From Streptosporangiaceae bacterium (lineage in GTDB: Bacteria; Actinomycetota; Actinomycetes; Streptosporangiales; Streptosporangiaceae): a stretch of 38,351 bases of DNA. Position 1 is the first letter of the stretch, and each line of letters opens with the position of its first letter. The translations under genes and the position numbers were made by a program. Positions 22,742 to 30,359 of this stretch are shown one piece after another. Location of the stretch: positions 1 to 38,351 of the forward strand of contig JAFAZE010000072.1 of assembly GCA_019239975.1 (NCBI GenBank), read 5' to 3'. The notes under the pieces were generated by a model. The model was given only the letters and a program-made list of their open reading frames with translations, had not been told where the DNA came from and did no database searches.

Positions 22742-24055
22742 ATGCGGAAGACGAGCCTGCTGTCCGCCTCGCTCGCGGCCGCGGTCACGCTGGCCGCGGG
22801 GGCCTGCAGTTCAGGCGGCTCGGCGGGCGGCGGCGGGGCGACGACCCTGAAGATCATCACCTGGGTCAACCCGCCCGCGGTCAGCGCGATCAACGCCATC
22901 GACGCGGAGTTCCACAAGAAGTACCCGAACATCACCGTGAAACTGCAGACGGCGGTCAACGTGAACGGCCCCTACGAGACGCTGCTGCAGCAGACGGTCG
23001 ACTCCGGCGGCGCGGACATCGTCACCTCCGTGACACAGCTGCAGCCGCTGCCGCTGAACCCGAACCGGAACAACGAGACTCCGCTCCAGTTCTGGTCGAC
23101 GAGCGGCGCGTTCGCGCCGCTGAACGGGCAGAGCTTCCTGACGGACTACCAGCCGTCGGCCCTTGCGGCCGAGACGTACAACGGCAAGGTGTACGGGCTC
23201 GTCTCGGGCACTTACCAGGAGGGCGTCTTCTACGACAAGCAGACGTTCGCGAAGTACCACCTGACCGTGCCCACCACCTACAGCCAGTTTCTGGCCGTCT
23301 GCCAGACGCTCAAGTCCCGTGGCGTCACCCCGCTGTTCACCGCGCTCGGCAACGTCGGGCCCGTGTACATGCAGTTCCTCTACTACGAGGCGATGATCGA
23401 CCTGTGGTACCCGCACGCGCCCGGCGGCAACCTGGCGACGGCCCTGGAGAAGGGGACCGCCAAGTGGACCGACCCGAACTTCATCCAGGGGATGAACGAG
23501 GAGAAGGCGGTCGCGCAGTACCTGGAGCCCAACTACACCGGCGTGCCGTGGGAGAGCATGCCCGGTGACTTCGCCAAGGGCAAGGGCGCGATGCTGCTCG
23601 ATGGGTCGTGGGACCTGTCCGCCGTGCAGCAGGCCAACCCGTCCATGCAGGTCGGCTTCTTCCCGCTGCCGTTCAGCAACGTCGCCGCCGACAACAAGCC
23701 CTACCTCGCCGACGACCTCACGTTCGAGGTGCTCAACTCCTCGCCGAACAAGGCGGCCGCGATGAAGTGGCTGCAGTTCTTCTCGAGCCCGTCGGTCTAC
23801 GCCCAGTACGTGAACACGACCGGCATCTCCTCCAGCCAGAACTCCGGCACGTTCAGCGGCTACTCGGCGAAGGCCCTCGGCTCCTGGTTCGGCCAGGGGG
23901 TTAACCGGAACGTGTTCTACCCGGTGCTGTCGCCGAACAACGGCTACTACGACCAGGAGACGTACTGGCCGTACCTGCAGCTCGCCGTGGTCCAGGGATC
24001 GAAGACACCCGCGCAGGCGGCGGCCACCTACCAGCAGGACTGGAAGGCTCCATGA
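22742..24055 (+). CDS. Sugar ABC transporter substrate-binding lipoprotein
   Basis: A 437-residue extracellular solute-binding protein (family 1, CUT1-type). MRKTSLLSASLAAAVTLAAGAC is a lipoprotein signal with Cys22 as lipidation site and a Ser/Gly linker. The mature part has TTLKIITWVNPP, FHKKYPNITVKLQTAVN and ETLLQQTVDSGGADIV at the N-lobe, KVYGLVSGTYQEGVFYDKQTF in the hinge region, and KGAMLLDGSWDLSAV in the C-lobe. It captures a sugar and delivers it to the two permeases downstream. The ATG at 22742 (GAAGG 9 bases upstream, normal signal peptide) is preferred over 22667, which would add 25 Arg-rich residues and use the promoter-like region. Its stop overlaps the next start (ATGA). Context suggests MurNAc, GlcNAc or a muropeptide as ligand. 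Confidence 0.88.
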   Translation: MRKTSLLSASLAAAVTLAAGACSSGGSAGGGGATTLKIITWVNPPAVSAINAIDAEFHKKYPNITVKLQTAVNVNGPYETLLQQTVDSGGADIVTSVTQLQPLPLNPNRNNETPLQFWSTSGAFAPLNGQSFLTDYQPSALAAETYNGKVYGLVSGTYQEGVFYDKQTFAKYHLTVPTTYSQFLAVCQTLKSRGVTPLFTALGNVGPVYMQFLYYEAMIDLWYPHAPGGNLATALEKGTAKWTDPNFIQGMNEEKAVAQYLEPNYTGVPWESMPGDFAKGKGAMLLDGSWDLSAVQQANPSMQVGFFPLPFSNVAADNKPYLADDLTFEVLNSSPNKAAAMKWLQFFSSPSVYAQYVNTTGISSSQNSGTFSGYSAKALGSWFGQGVNRNVFYPVLSPNNGYYDQETYWPYLQLAVVQGSKTPAQAAATYQQDWKAP

Positions 24056-25002
24056 CGGTTTTCCGGCCGGGACGGCGTTCCGGCCGGAGGAGGTACCGCC
24101 CGGGACGGCTGCTCAGCCGCGGCTCGCGGCTGAGCATGTGGGCGGGCCTGCTCATCGGGATCGGCGTGTACGTGCTGTTCGGCATCGTCCCCGCCGCGGG
24201 CAACGTGATCATCTCGTTCACGGACTACACGGGCCTGCCCGGCGCACCGGTGCACAACGTCGGTTTCTCCAACTACTCGTCCATGGGCACCACCCAGAGC
24301 GCCGGCTTCACGCCGGCCGTCGTGGCCACCGTGGTGTTCGTCCTCGCGGTCACCATCGCGCAGAACGCGCTCGCGCTGCTGCTCGCGCACCGGCTGAGCG
24401 GGCAGGGCCGGATGGCGGCCGCCGGCCGGGTCCTGGTCTTCCTGCCGATCGCGCTCGGCGTGACGATCGTCGGGCTGATCTGGATCCTCGTCTTCGACCC
24501 CCAGCAGGGGCCCGCGGCGTCGCTGTTCGGCGCGGTCGGGGTCCACTCCGCGTTCTTCGGCGCCAGCGGCTGGGCGATGCCCCTGGTCATCTTCGTCCAG
24601 GTCTGGCAGAACGCCGGGTTTTCCACCCTGGTGTTCATCGGCGGCCTGCGGGCCATCGACCCGCAGATCTACGAGGCGGCCGGCATCGACGGCATCCGCC
24701 CCTGGCAGCGGCTGCGCCGCATCACGTTCCCGCTGCTCGCGCCCGCCGTCACCGCCAACGTGCTGCTCGCCGTCGTCGGGGCGTTCACCACCTACAACCT
24801 GATCTACGTGCTCACCGACGGCCAGTACGGGACGCAGACGCTCGGCATGCTGGCGTTCAACGCCGCCTTCGGCAGCTTCCAGGCCAACCTCGGCTACGGC
24901 GCCGCGGTCACCGTGGTGCTGTTCGTGCTGACGCTGATCGTGGCGCTCCCGCTGATGGCCCTGCTCCGTTACCGCGAACGCCGGCTGCTGGGGACGTCGT
25001 GA
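24052..25002 (+). CDS. Sugar ABC transporter permease (MalF/UgpA-like)
   Basis: A 316-residue inner-membrane permease with about six transmembrane helices after a basic cytoplasmic N-terminus (RPGRRSGRRRYRPGRLL). The EAA loop that docks the ATPase is YEAAGIDGIRPWQRLRRITFPLL (near residue 205-227). It overlaps the lipoprotein gene by 4 bases and the second permease gene by 1 base. No ATPase gene follows, which in actinomycetes usually means that a shared MsiK-type ATPase encoded elsewhere powers the importer. Confidence 0.9.
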   Translation: MTVFRPGRRSGRRRYRPGRLLSRGSRLSMWAGLLIGIGVYVLFGIVPAAGNVIISFTDYTGLPGAPVHNVGFSNYSSMGTTQSAGFTPAVVATVVFVLAVTIAQNALALLLAHRLSGQGRMAAAGRVLVFLPIALGVTIVGLIWILVFDPQQGPAASLFGAVGVHSAFFGASGWAMPLVIFVQVWQNAGFSTLVFIGGLRAIDPQIYEAAGIDGIRPWQRLRRITFPLLAPAVTANVLLAVVGAFTTYNLIYVLTDGQYGTQTLGMLAFNAAFGSFQANLGYGAAVTVVLFVLTLIVALPLMALLRYRERRLLGTS

Positions 25003-25814
25003 TGCGGCATCCGAGGCTGGCCGGAAGGGTCGCCATCGGCCTGCTCGTCGTCATCCTGTTCGTGCTGCCGGTGCTCTACGCGCTGATGATCGCGTTCGAG
25101 TCGCCGTCGCACTTCCTGACGTCCCCGCTGACCCCCGGCTCTCCCGACACCGGCAACTTCGGCAAAGCGTGGTCGGGCGCGGACCTGGGCGTCGAGCTGG
25201 CCAACACGGTGATCTACTCGGTGGCCGCCGCCGCGCTGTCGACCGTCCTCGGCCTGCTGATCGCGTTCCCGATCGCGCGCAGGCTGATCAGGGGCCATTC
25301 GGCGCTGTACACCGCGATGTTCACCGGGCTGTTCCTGCCGCTCGCGATCATCCCGCTGTTCGCGGAGGCCCGCATGCTCGGCCTCTACAACAACAGGCTC
25401 GGCTACATCGTGCTGCACGTCGAGCCGGGCCTGCCGCTGGCGGTCATCCTGCTGGTGGCGTTCATCACCGCGATCCCCGCCGAGCTTGACGAGGCGGCCT
25501 GGATGGAGGGCGCGGGTTACCTACGGTACCTGCTGCGGGTCGTGGTGCCGCTCACCAGGCCGGCGCTGCTGATCGCGTTCCTGTACGGCCTCCTGGGCGT
25601 GTGGAACGACATCATCGGCCCGGTCGTGCTGCTGTCCGACTCGAGCCTGTTCCCGGTGACCAGGGGCATCTACAACTTCTTCGGGTCGAACGAGAGCCAG
25701 TGGACGCTGCTCGCCGCGGCGATCGTGATCGCGAGCCTGCCGGTGGTGGCGCTGTTCGCCGCCTCGCAGCGCCAGCTCATCCGCGCGACGGTGGCCGGCT
25801 CGGTCAAGGCATGA
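25002..25814 (+). CDS. Sugar ABC transporter permease (MalG-like)
   Basis: A 270-residue permease. The start ATG at 25002 shares its A with the TGA of the first permease; an in-frame GTG immediately before (24999) is possible. About six transmembrane helices are visible, starting with AIGLLVVILFVLPVLYALMI. The EAA loop is DEAAWMEGAGYLRYLLRVVVPLTRPAL. Together with the lipoprotein and first permease it forms a CUT1-type importer half-system. The long frame that begins at 24138 is a shadow of the upstream permease and is not used. Confidence 0.9.
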   Translation: MRHPRLAGRVAIGLLVVILFVLPVLYALMIAFESPSHFLTSPLTPGSPDTGNFGKAWSGADLGVELANTVIYSVAAAALSTVLGLLIAFPIARRLIRGHSALYTAMFTGLFLPLAIIPLFAEARMLGLYNNRLGYIVLHVEPGLPLAVILLVAFITAIPAELDEAAWMEGAGYLRYLLRVVVPLTRPALLIAFLYGLLGVWNDIIGPVVLLSDSSLFPVTRGIYNFFGSNESQWTLLAAAIVIASLPVVALFAASQRQLIRATVAGSVKA

Positions 25815-25823
25815 CCGCGCGGG

Positions 25824-25850
25824 AACACGGCCGGGCACCGGCCCGCGTTC
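25824..25850 (+). terminator. Candidate terminator after the importer operon
   Basis: AACACGGCCGG and CCGGCCCGCGTT form an imperfect GC-rich stem with a short loop, 10 bp after the permease stop. No U-tract. Reasonable position for the end of the operon. Confidence 0.5.
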
Positions 25851-25875
25851 ACGGTACAGGTGACGTCGGGGTGAC

Positions 25876-25894
25876 GCCACGTTTCGTTCGGTAT
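25876..25894. repeat. 19-bp dispersed repeat, copy 2
   Basis: GCCACGTTTCGTTCGGTAT, identical to 14596-14614 but here in a non-coding stretch between the permease and RpiR genes. The bases on both sides differ from copy 1. Confidence 0.7.
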
Positions 25895-25948
25895 CCAGAA
25901 CGAGGGCCGGTATCTGTCAGAGGCCTCCGGGCTCCGGACGGCGGGCCG

Positions 25949-25973
25949 GGCGCGCGGGCCCGGTTTGCGCGCC
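25949..25973 (-). terminator. Candidate terminator of the RpiR gene
   Basis: GGCGCGC (25949-25955) and GCGCGCC (25967-25973) pair perfectly around an 11-nt loop, 8 bp beyond the RpiR stop codon. Serves the minus-strand gene and may also back up the operon on the plus strand. Confidence 0.55.
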
Positions 25974-25981
25974 GCTAGCCG

Positions 25982-26977
25982 TCACTCACCCCCGAGCTTC
26001 GGGCGGCGGGTGCGGCGCACGCGCTTGGCCTGGGCGGCGGCGAACGTGCGCTCCAGCGCGGCCCTGGTCGCGGGCAGGTCGCGCTGCGCGAGCGTGACGA
26101 ACAGGCAGTCGACGACGGTGAGCTGCGCGATGCGGCTGGTCATGGCGCCGGACCTGAACGCGGTCTCCCTGGCCGCGGTGAGCAGAACCAGGTCCGCCAC
26201 CTCGGTGATCGGCGACCACGGGAAGTTCGTCACGGCGACCGTCATCGCGCCGTGGCTGCGCGCCTCGCGCAGCGCGTCGATCGTGTCGACCGTGGTCCCG
26301 GTGTGCGACAGGCCGACCGCGACGTCCCCGGTGCCGCGCAGCGCCGCCGAGGAGATCGCCATGTGCGGATCCGGCCACGCGAAGGCGGGCTTGGCGATCC
26401 GCTGCAGCTTCGTCTGCAGGTCAACCGCGACGTACCCGCTGGCGCCGACGCCGTAGATATCGATTCGGCGCGCCGCTTCGAGGGCGTCGACGACCCGGGC
26501 GAGCATGGCGGTGTCGAGATGGCTGGCGGTGTCGGTCACCGCCTTGGCGTCGGCGTAGGCGATCTTCTTGGTGATCGTCTCGACGTCGTCGTCCGGGTCG
26601 ATGTCGCTGGACGCCGCGGCGACCGCCGCCGCGTCGTCGTGCGCCACGGCCCCGGCCAGCGCGAGGCGAAGCTCGGGATAGCCGCGCAGGCCGATCGCGC
26701 GGCAGAAGCGCACCACGCTCGTCGCCGAGGTGCCGCACGACCGCGCCAGCTCGGAGATGTTCCGCCAGGCGACCCCGGCGGGGTCGTCGAGGACGGCCTG
26801 GGCAACCCGGCGTTCCACCGGCGCGAGGTTAGGCATGAGCGACCGGATCGTTATCAGGATCCCGATGTCCGGTCCCGCGTCGGTGTGATCGTGCCGCGGG
26901 CTCACGTCCCGCGCGTATGTGTCTGTGTGCCGTTCGTCTGCGTCCCGCGCTGGCGCGGGTTTCGTTCCGCGTGTCAT
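25982..26977 (-). CDS. RpiR/MurR-family transcriptional regulator
   Basis: A 331-residue regulator. An N-terminal HTH_6 domain (LMPNLAPVERRVAQAVLDDP, then ISELARSCGTSATSVVRFCRAIGLRGYPELRLALA) is followed by an SIS sugar-phosphate-binding domain (ARRIDIYGVGASGYVAVDLQTKLQRI, VGLSHTGTTVDTIDALREAR, AMTVAVTNFPWSPITEVADLVL). MurR of E. coli and Bacillus senses MurNAc-6-phosphate, the MurQ substrate; adjacency to murQ, the kinase and the importer suggests the same here. The ATG at 26977 has GGGGGG 9 bases upstream; an in-frame ATG at 26986 sits directly against that G run. It is convergent with the importer operon. Confidence 0.88.
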   Translation of the reverse strand: MTRGTKPAPARDADERHTDTYARDVSPRHDHTDAGPDIGILITIRSLMPNLAPVERRVAQAVLDDPAGVAWRNISELARSCGTSATSVVRFCRAIGLRGYPELRLALAGAVAHDDAAAVAAASSDIDPDDDVETITKKIAYADAKAVTDTASHLDTAMLARVVDALEAARRIDIYGVGASGYVAVDLQTKLQRIAKPAFAWPDPHMAISSAALRGTGDVAVGLSHTGTTVDTIDALREARSHGAMTVAVTNFPWSPITEVADLVLLTAARETAFRSGAMTSRIAQLTVVDCLFVTLAQRDLPATRAALERTFAAAQAKRVRRTRRPKLGGE

Positions 26978-27044
26978 CGCACCCATCCCCCCACTGCCGG
27001 TTCAGTTGTCTCGGCCCGGCTCACTCCATTCAGGCCATATAGAC

Positions 27045-27069
27045 AGGTTACCTTTTTTCGTTATAACCT
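27045..27069. promoter_or_regulatory. Inverted repeat in the RpiR promoter region
   Basis: AGGTTA and TAACCT flank 13 bp including a run of six T, in an AT-rich patch about 70 bp upstream of the RpiR start and next to the MFS gene end. It could be an operator or a terminator-like hairpin. No decisive evidence for either. Confidence 0.4.
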
Positions 27070-27149
27070 CCGCGATGGTTGTGACGTGACTCGCGGGTGG
27101 ATGCCAGCGAGCCGGCCGTGACCGGCTCGCTGGCACGTTCACGACGGCG

Positions 27150-28796
27150 TCATGTCCTGCCCGCGGGCCGGTCCTGGGGCTGTTCCTTGGGCTGGGGCTC
27201 ATCAGCGGACGAGTCCCTGGGCTGGGGCTCATCAGCGGGCGAGGCGGGGAGCGCCGGCCGGCCGGCGGAGCGCAGTACAGCGGCCGCGAGGACGACCGCC
27301 GCCGCGGCGAGTCCGGTGCCGGCGCCGAAGGCCAGGCGGTAACCGCTGGTCAGCGCGGCGGCCACTGGGGCGGCGATGCCCGCATGGGCGGCGGCGCTCG
27401 CGCTGGCGATGCCCGCATGGGCGGCGGCCCTCGCGCTGGCGGCGCCCGCATGGGCGGCGGCCGCGGCGCTCGCGGCTCTCATGGCGGCGCCCGCGCCCGT
27501 GGCGGCCGCGCCCGTGGCGGCCAGTACGTGCGCGGTGCGCGCCGCCGCCAGCGTGCTCAGGACCGCGACGCCGAGGGCGGCGCCGACCTGCTGGGTCGTG
27601 TTCACCAGACCGGAGGCCACGCCGGCGTCGGCGGGCGTGGCGCCGGACATGGCAAGGGTGATCATCGCCGGGAACGCCAGGCCGAACCCGCCTATCAGCA
27701 GCATCGTCGGCAGCAGGTGGACCGCGTAGCCGCCGTGCGCCGGGACCCGGGTCAGCAGCGCGAAGCCCGCCACGATCGGCACCAGCCCGGCGATCAGGAC
27801 GGAACGTGTGCCGAACCGGGCGTTGAGCCGCGCCGAGGCGCCGGCGGACAGCGTCCCGATCACCACGGCCGCGGGCAGCATGGCCAGGCCCGCGCGGGCG
27901 GGGCCGTACCCGAGCACGCGCTGCATGTACTGCGGGATCAGCACCTGGAATCCGAAGGCGGCGGCGACCGTCAGGGCCTGGACCGCGTTGGCGCCGGAGA
28001 CGTTCCGCGAGCGGAACACCCGCAACGGCAGCAGCGGCGTGCGGGCGCTCATCTGGCGCGCGACGAACGCGGCGAGCAGGGCCAGCGCCGCCGCCCCCGC
28101 GCCGAGCGTGTGCGCCGAGCCCCATCCGTACCGCGTGGTCTCCACGATCGTGTAGACCGCGAGCATCAGGCCGGCGGTGACGAGAACCGCGCCGGCCGCG
28201 TCGGCTCCGGCGCGCAGACCGATACCGCGATCGGGTTCCAGCAGCCGCCAGCCGGCCAGGGCGGCGGCGACGCCGATGGGCGCGTTCACGAAGAAGATCC
28301 AGTGCCAGCTCAGCGCCTGGGTGAGCACCCCGCCTACCGCGAGCCCCACCGAGGCGCCCCCGGCGCCCACGAAGCTGTACGCGCCCATCGCCTTGGCCTG
28401 TTCCGGCGGCCGGGGGAACAACCGGACGATCATGCCGAGACTGACCGCCGAGGCCAGGGCGCCCCCCGCGCCCTGCGCGAACCGCGCGACGATGAGCATC
28501 GGCTGGCTGGCCGACAACCCGCACAGCACGGACGCCGCGGTGAACACGACCACACCCGCCATGAAGACACGCTTGCCGCCGACCAGGTCGCCCAGCCGCC
28601 CCGCGAGCAGCAGCAGCCCGCCGAACGCGATCAGGTAGGCGTTCACCGTCCAGGCCAGACCCGCGGGCGAGAAGCCGAGGTCACGCTGGATCGCCGGCAG
28701 CGCCACGGTCACGATCGTCCCGTCCAGAATGATCATCATCATCGCCGCGCACAGCACCGTCAGCGCCAGCCAGCGCCGTCGGCCCCCGTCATCCAT
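27150..28796 (-). CDS. MFS drug exporter, DHA2 (EmrB/QacA) type
   Basis: A 548-residue proton-driven exporter with about 14 transmembrane segments. MMIILDGTIVTVALPAIQRDLGFS is the motif D region with the membrane Asp, GRLGDLVGGKRVF is motif A, and VGAGGASVGLAVGGVLT resembles the antiporter motif C. GGAGG lies 5 bases before the ATG. Near the C-terminus an 11-residue unit (AHAGIASASAA) occurs about three times, encoded by a 33-bp tandem repeat, probably lengthening the last external loop. The C-terminal tail repeats ADEPQP. It is divergent from an HxlR regulator across 113 bp containing three direct repeats, so efflux is probably controlled by that regulator. The substrate is likely a drug or toxic small molecule and cannot be named. 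Confidence 0.88.
   Translation of the reverse strand: MDDGGRRRWLALTVLCAAMMMIILDGTIVTVALPAIQRDLGFSPAGLAWTVNAYLIAFGGLLLLAGRLGDLVGGKRVFMAGVVVFTAASVLCGLSASQPMLIVARFAQGAGGALASAVSLGMIVRLFPRPPEQAKAMGAYSFVGAGGASVGLAVGGVLTQALSWHWIFFVNAPIGVAAALAGWRLLEPDRGIGLRAGADAAGAVLVTAGLMLAVYTIVETTRYGWGSAHTLGAGAAALALLAAFVARQMSARTPLLPLRVFRSRNVSGANAVQALTVAAAFGFQVLIPQYMQRVLGYGPARAGLAMLPAAVVIGTLSAGASARLNARFGTRSVLIAGLVPIVAGFALLTRVPAHGGYAVHLLPTMLLIGGFGLAFPAMITLAMSGATPADAGVASGLVNTTQQVGAALGVAVLSTLAAARTAHVLAATGAAATGAGAAMRAASAAAAAHAGAASARAAAHAGIASASAAAHAGIAAPVAAALTSGYRLAFGAGTGLAAAAVVLAAAVLRSAGRPALPASPADEPQPRDSSADEPQPKEQPQDRPAGRT
27372..27470 (-). repeat. 33-bp coding tandem repeat in the MFS exporter
   Basis: GGCGATGCCCGCATGGGCGG starts at 27372 and 27405, with a close variant at 27438: a 33-bp period equal to 11 codons. 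It adds Ala/His-rich units to a loop between the last two helices. Confidence 0.8.
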
Positions 28797-28817
28797 CCAG
28801 TCCTCCTAAGAGCACGA

Positions 28818-28861
28818 TTTGTTACTTGAACTCTCTTTGTTACTTGAACTCTCTTTGTTAC
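28818..28861. promoter_or_regulatory. 18-bp direct repeats in the divergent MFS/HxlR promoter
   Basis: TTTGTTACTTGAACTCTC occurs exactly twice in direct succession (28818-28835, 28836-28853), followed by a third partial copy TTTGTTAC (28854-28861). Each unit holds the partial palindrome GTT-N5-AAC. Located midway between the two divergent starts, this is the probable HxlR operator array controlling both genes. Confidence 0.65.
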
Positions 28862-28909
28862 GGGGACCATGATGTGTGACACAGGCTGCGGACGGAAGGA
28901 GGCACTTTC

Positions 28910-29329
28910 TTGTCACGGCGGAACACCGATGTACCCGTGGAGGTCAGCGAGCCGGGCTGCGCGACGGGCATACTGGCCGAGGCCTGCACGGTACGCCAGG
29001 TGCTCGATCACGTGGGAGGCAAGTGGAGCGTCTCCATCTTGCTGGCCGCCATCGCGGGCCCGGTCCGGTTCTCTCAGCTGGAGCGCATCGTCGAGGGAAT
29101 CAGCCGCCGAATGCTGACTCTGACCCTGCGGAACCTGGAGCGCGACGGGCTACTCGTCAGGACCGTCTACCCAACCGTGCCGCCGAAGGTCGAGTACACC
29201 GCCACCCCGATGGCGCGCGAGCTCAGCGACTCGCTGGCGGCCCTCGTCGGCTGGGCGGGACGCCACCGCCAGGACATCGCCGCCGCCCGCGCCGCCTACG
29301 ACCGCGAGCGCGCGCCGGTCATGGGCTAG
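28910..29329 (+). CDS. HxlR-family transcriptional regulator
   Basis: A 139-residue winged-helix protein. CTVRQVLDHVGGKWSVSILLAAIAGPVRFSQLERIVEGISRRMLTLTLRNLERDGLLVRTVYPTVPPKVEYTAT is a full HxlR domain: the GKWS helix, a recognition helix around GISRRMLTLTLR, and the YPTVPPKVEY wing. The rare TTG start at 28910 is chosen because AAGGAGG lies 8 bases upstream and no other start fits the domain. Cys at CATGILAEAC precedes the domain and could be redox-sensitive, as in some HxlR regulators. It is divergent from the MFS exporter and overlaps the convergent ABM gene by 4 bases. Probably represses or activates the exporter in response to a reactive compound. Confidence 0.87.
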   Translation: MSRRNTDVPVEVSEPGCATGILAEACTVRQVLDHVGGKWSVSILLAAIAGPVRFSQLERIVEGISRRMLTLTLRNLERDGLLVRTVYPTVPPKVEYTATPMARELSDSLAALVGWAGRHRQDIAAARAAYDRERAPVMG

Positions 29330-29622
29330 CGGCGCGCGCGTAAGTCCGGTGTCACCAGGTGGAAGTAGTCGCGGGGCTTGCGTTCGCCGTCGTGGATGAC
29401 GTCGCTGGGAACCCCGCTCCCCGGCATCGCCGCCTCGAAGGCCTGCCGGGATTCCCACCGGGAGATGCCGATCACGCGGTCGCCGTCGTACTCGAGCCAG
29501 GGACCGATCTCGAGCAGCCCGGGCGTTCCGGCCGCGGCCTCGGCTCTGCTGATCATGCTCGCGTAGACGTCTGCCGCGCGACCGCGCTGAGGATAGTGCA
29601 CGGCCATGAATATGTAGGTCAC
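29326..29622 (-). CDS. ABM-like small protein (antibiotic biosynthesis monooxygenase fold)
   Basis: A 98-residue ferredoxin-like alpha+beta protein. MTYIFMAVHYPQRGRAADVYASMISRAEAAAGTPGLLEIGPWLEYDGDRVIGISRWESRQAFEAAMP has the pattern of dimeric ABM/DUF1330-like proteins: first strand, long helix, central strands and W-S/E-AFEAA helix. A GTG start at 29622 with GAGG about 10 bases upstream; ATG at 29607 is a fallback. Such proteins can be cofactor-free monooxygenases or stress proteins; the substrate is unknown. It ends convergently with the HxlR gene with a 4-base overlap. Confidence 0.68.
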   Translation of the reverse strand: MTYIFMAVHYPQRGRAADVYASMISRAEAAAGTPGLLEIGPWLEYDGDRVIGISRWESRQAFEAAMPGSGVPSDVIHDGERKPRDYFHLVTPDLRARR

Positions 29623-29716
29623 GGGACCAGGTCCTCGTCGTGCCGGGCGCGGTGCGCGGGGAGCCGCGCTGGCGCGGCGTCCATATTCGCAGGCGGCCCG
29701 CGGAAGATTGCGTGCT

Positions 29717-30217
29717 TCACGACGGGTCTCCCGCCTCGGCGGCCGCCGTCAGGCAGCCGAGGATGCGCGCCCAGCCCTTGCCGAAGGCACCGCCGAGGTA
29801 GCCGCCGGGCAGCGCGCAGTCCCTGGCGAGCTGCTCATCGCTCAGCTTCTCCCAGCCGCGGTGCTCGACAGCCACGCGGGTCAGCGCCGGGCCGAGTTCG
29901 GCGAAGGTAAGCTCCACCTCCGTGGCCACCGAGGTGACGTTCCAGGTCATGACGAACCGCTCGGGAGGCTCCCAGGCGAGCAGCGTGCCCCAGTTGATTT
30001 CGGTGCCGTCGGCCCAGGTCTCGTAGACCCGGCCGCCCACCCGCCGCTCGAACGTCACGTCGCGGACCCGGTCCTGTCCCGCCGAGAACGGCGTCACCGG
30101 CCACCAGGCGCCGATGGTCCGGACGAACGTGTCGAACGTGTGCCGCCTGCCGCAGCGGACCAGCGTCGACTGCCGTACCGGCGGGCGCCGCAGCGCTGTC
30201 ACGTTGGATTCCATCAT
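29717..30217 (-). CDS. SRPBCC/AHSA1-like protein
   Basis: A 166-residue START-fold protein. QSTLVRCGRRHTFDTFVRTIGAWWPVTPF is the first helix region, then VTFERRVGGRVYETWADGTEINWGTLLAWEPPERFVMTWN, the classic AHSA1 strand series, VELTFAELGPALTRVAVEHRGWEKL, and a long C-terminal helix. These proteins bind hydrophobic ligands in a cavity and have various roles. The start at 30217 (MMESNV) is preferred for its GGGGCGGG upstream; the longer frame from 30283 adds a basic tail without family support. An ArsR gene often accompanies this family but is absent here. Confidence 0.8.
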   Translation of the reverse strand: MMESNVTALRRPPVRQSTLVRCGRRHTFDTFVRTIGAWWPVTPFSAGQDRVRDVTFERRVGGRVYETWADGTEINWGTLLAWEPPERFVMTWNVTSVATEVELTFAELGPALTRVAVEHRGWEKLSDEQLARDCALPGGYLGGAFGKGWARILGCLTAAAEAGDPS

Positions 30218-30308
30218 CCCGCCCCGGGGCCGGACAGATCGCCGCGCGGGTGCGTGCGGAAAGCCGGCCGTCGCATCACGCATCCCCTTCGGCTAGTGTT
30301 CGTCATCG

Positions 30309-30336
30309 CTAACGTTAGTAACAACTGACGTTGAGT
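30309..30336. promoter_or_regulatory. Palindromic elements upstream of the SRPBCC gene
   Basis: CTAACGTTAG (30309-30318) is a perfect 10-bp palindrome in an AT-rich patch, followed by a TGAC-N7-GTCA inverted repeat (about 30326-30340). The site lies about 90 bp before the SRPBCC start and looks like a TetR- or ArsR-type operator. The cognate regulator is not in the window. Confidence 0.4.
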
Positions 30337-30359
30337 GTCAAGGGCCCCCGGCGCCGGCG

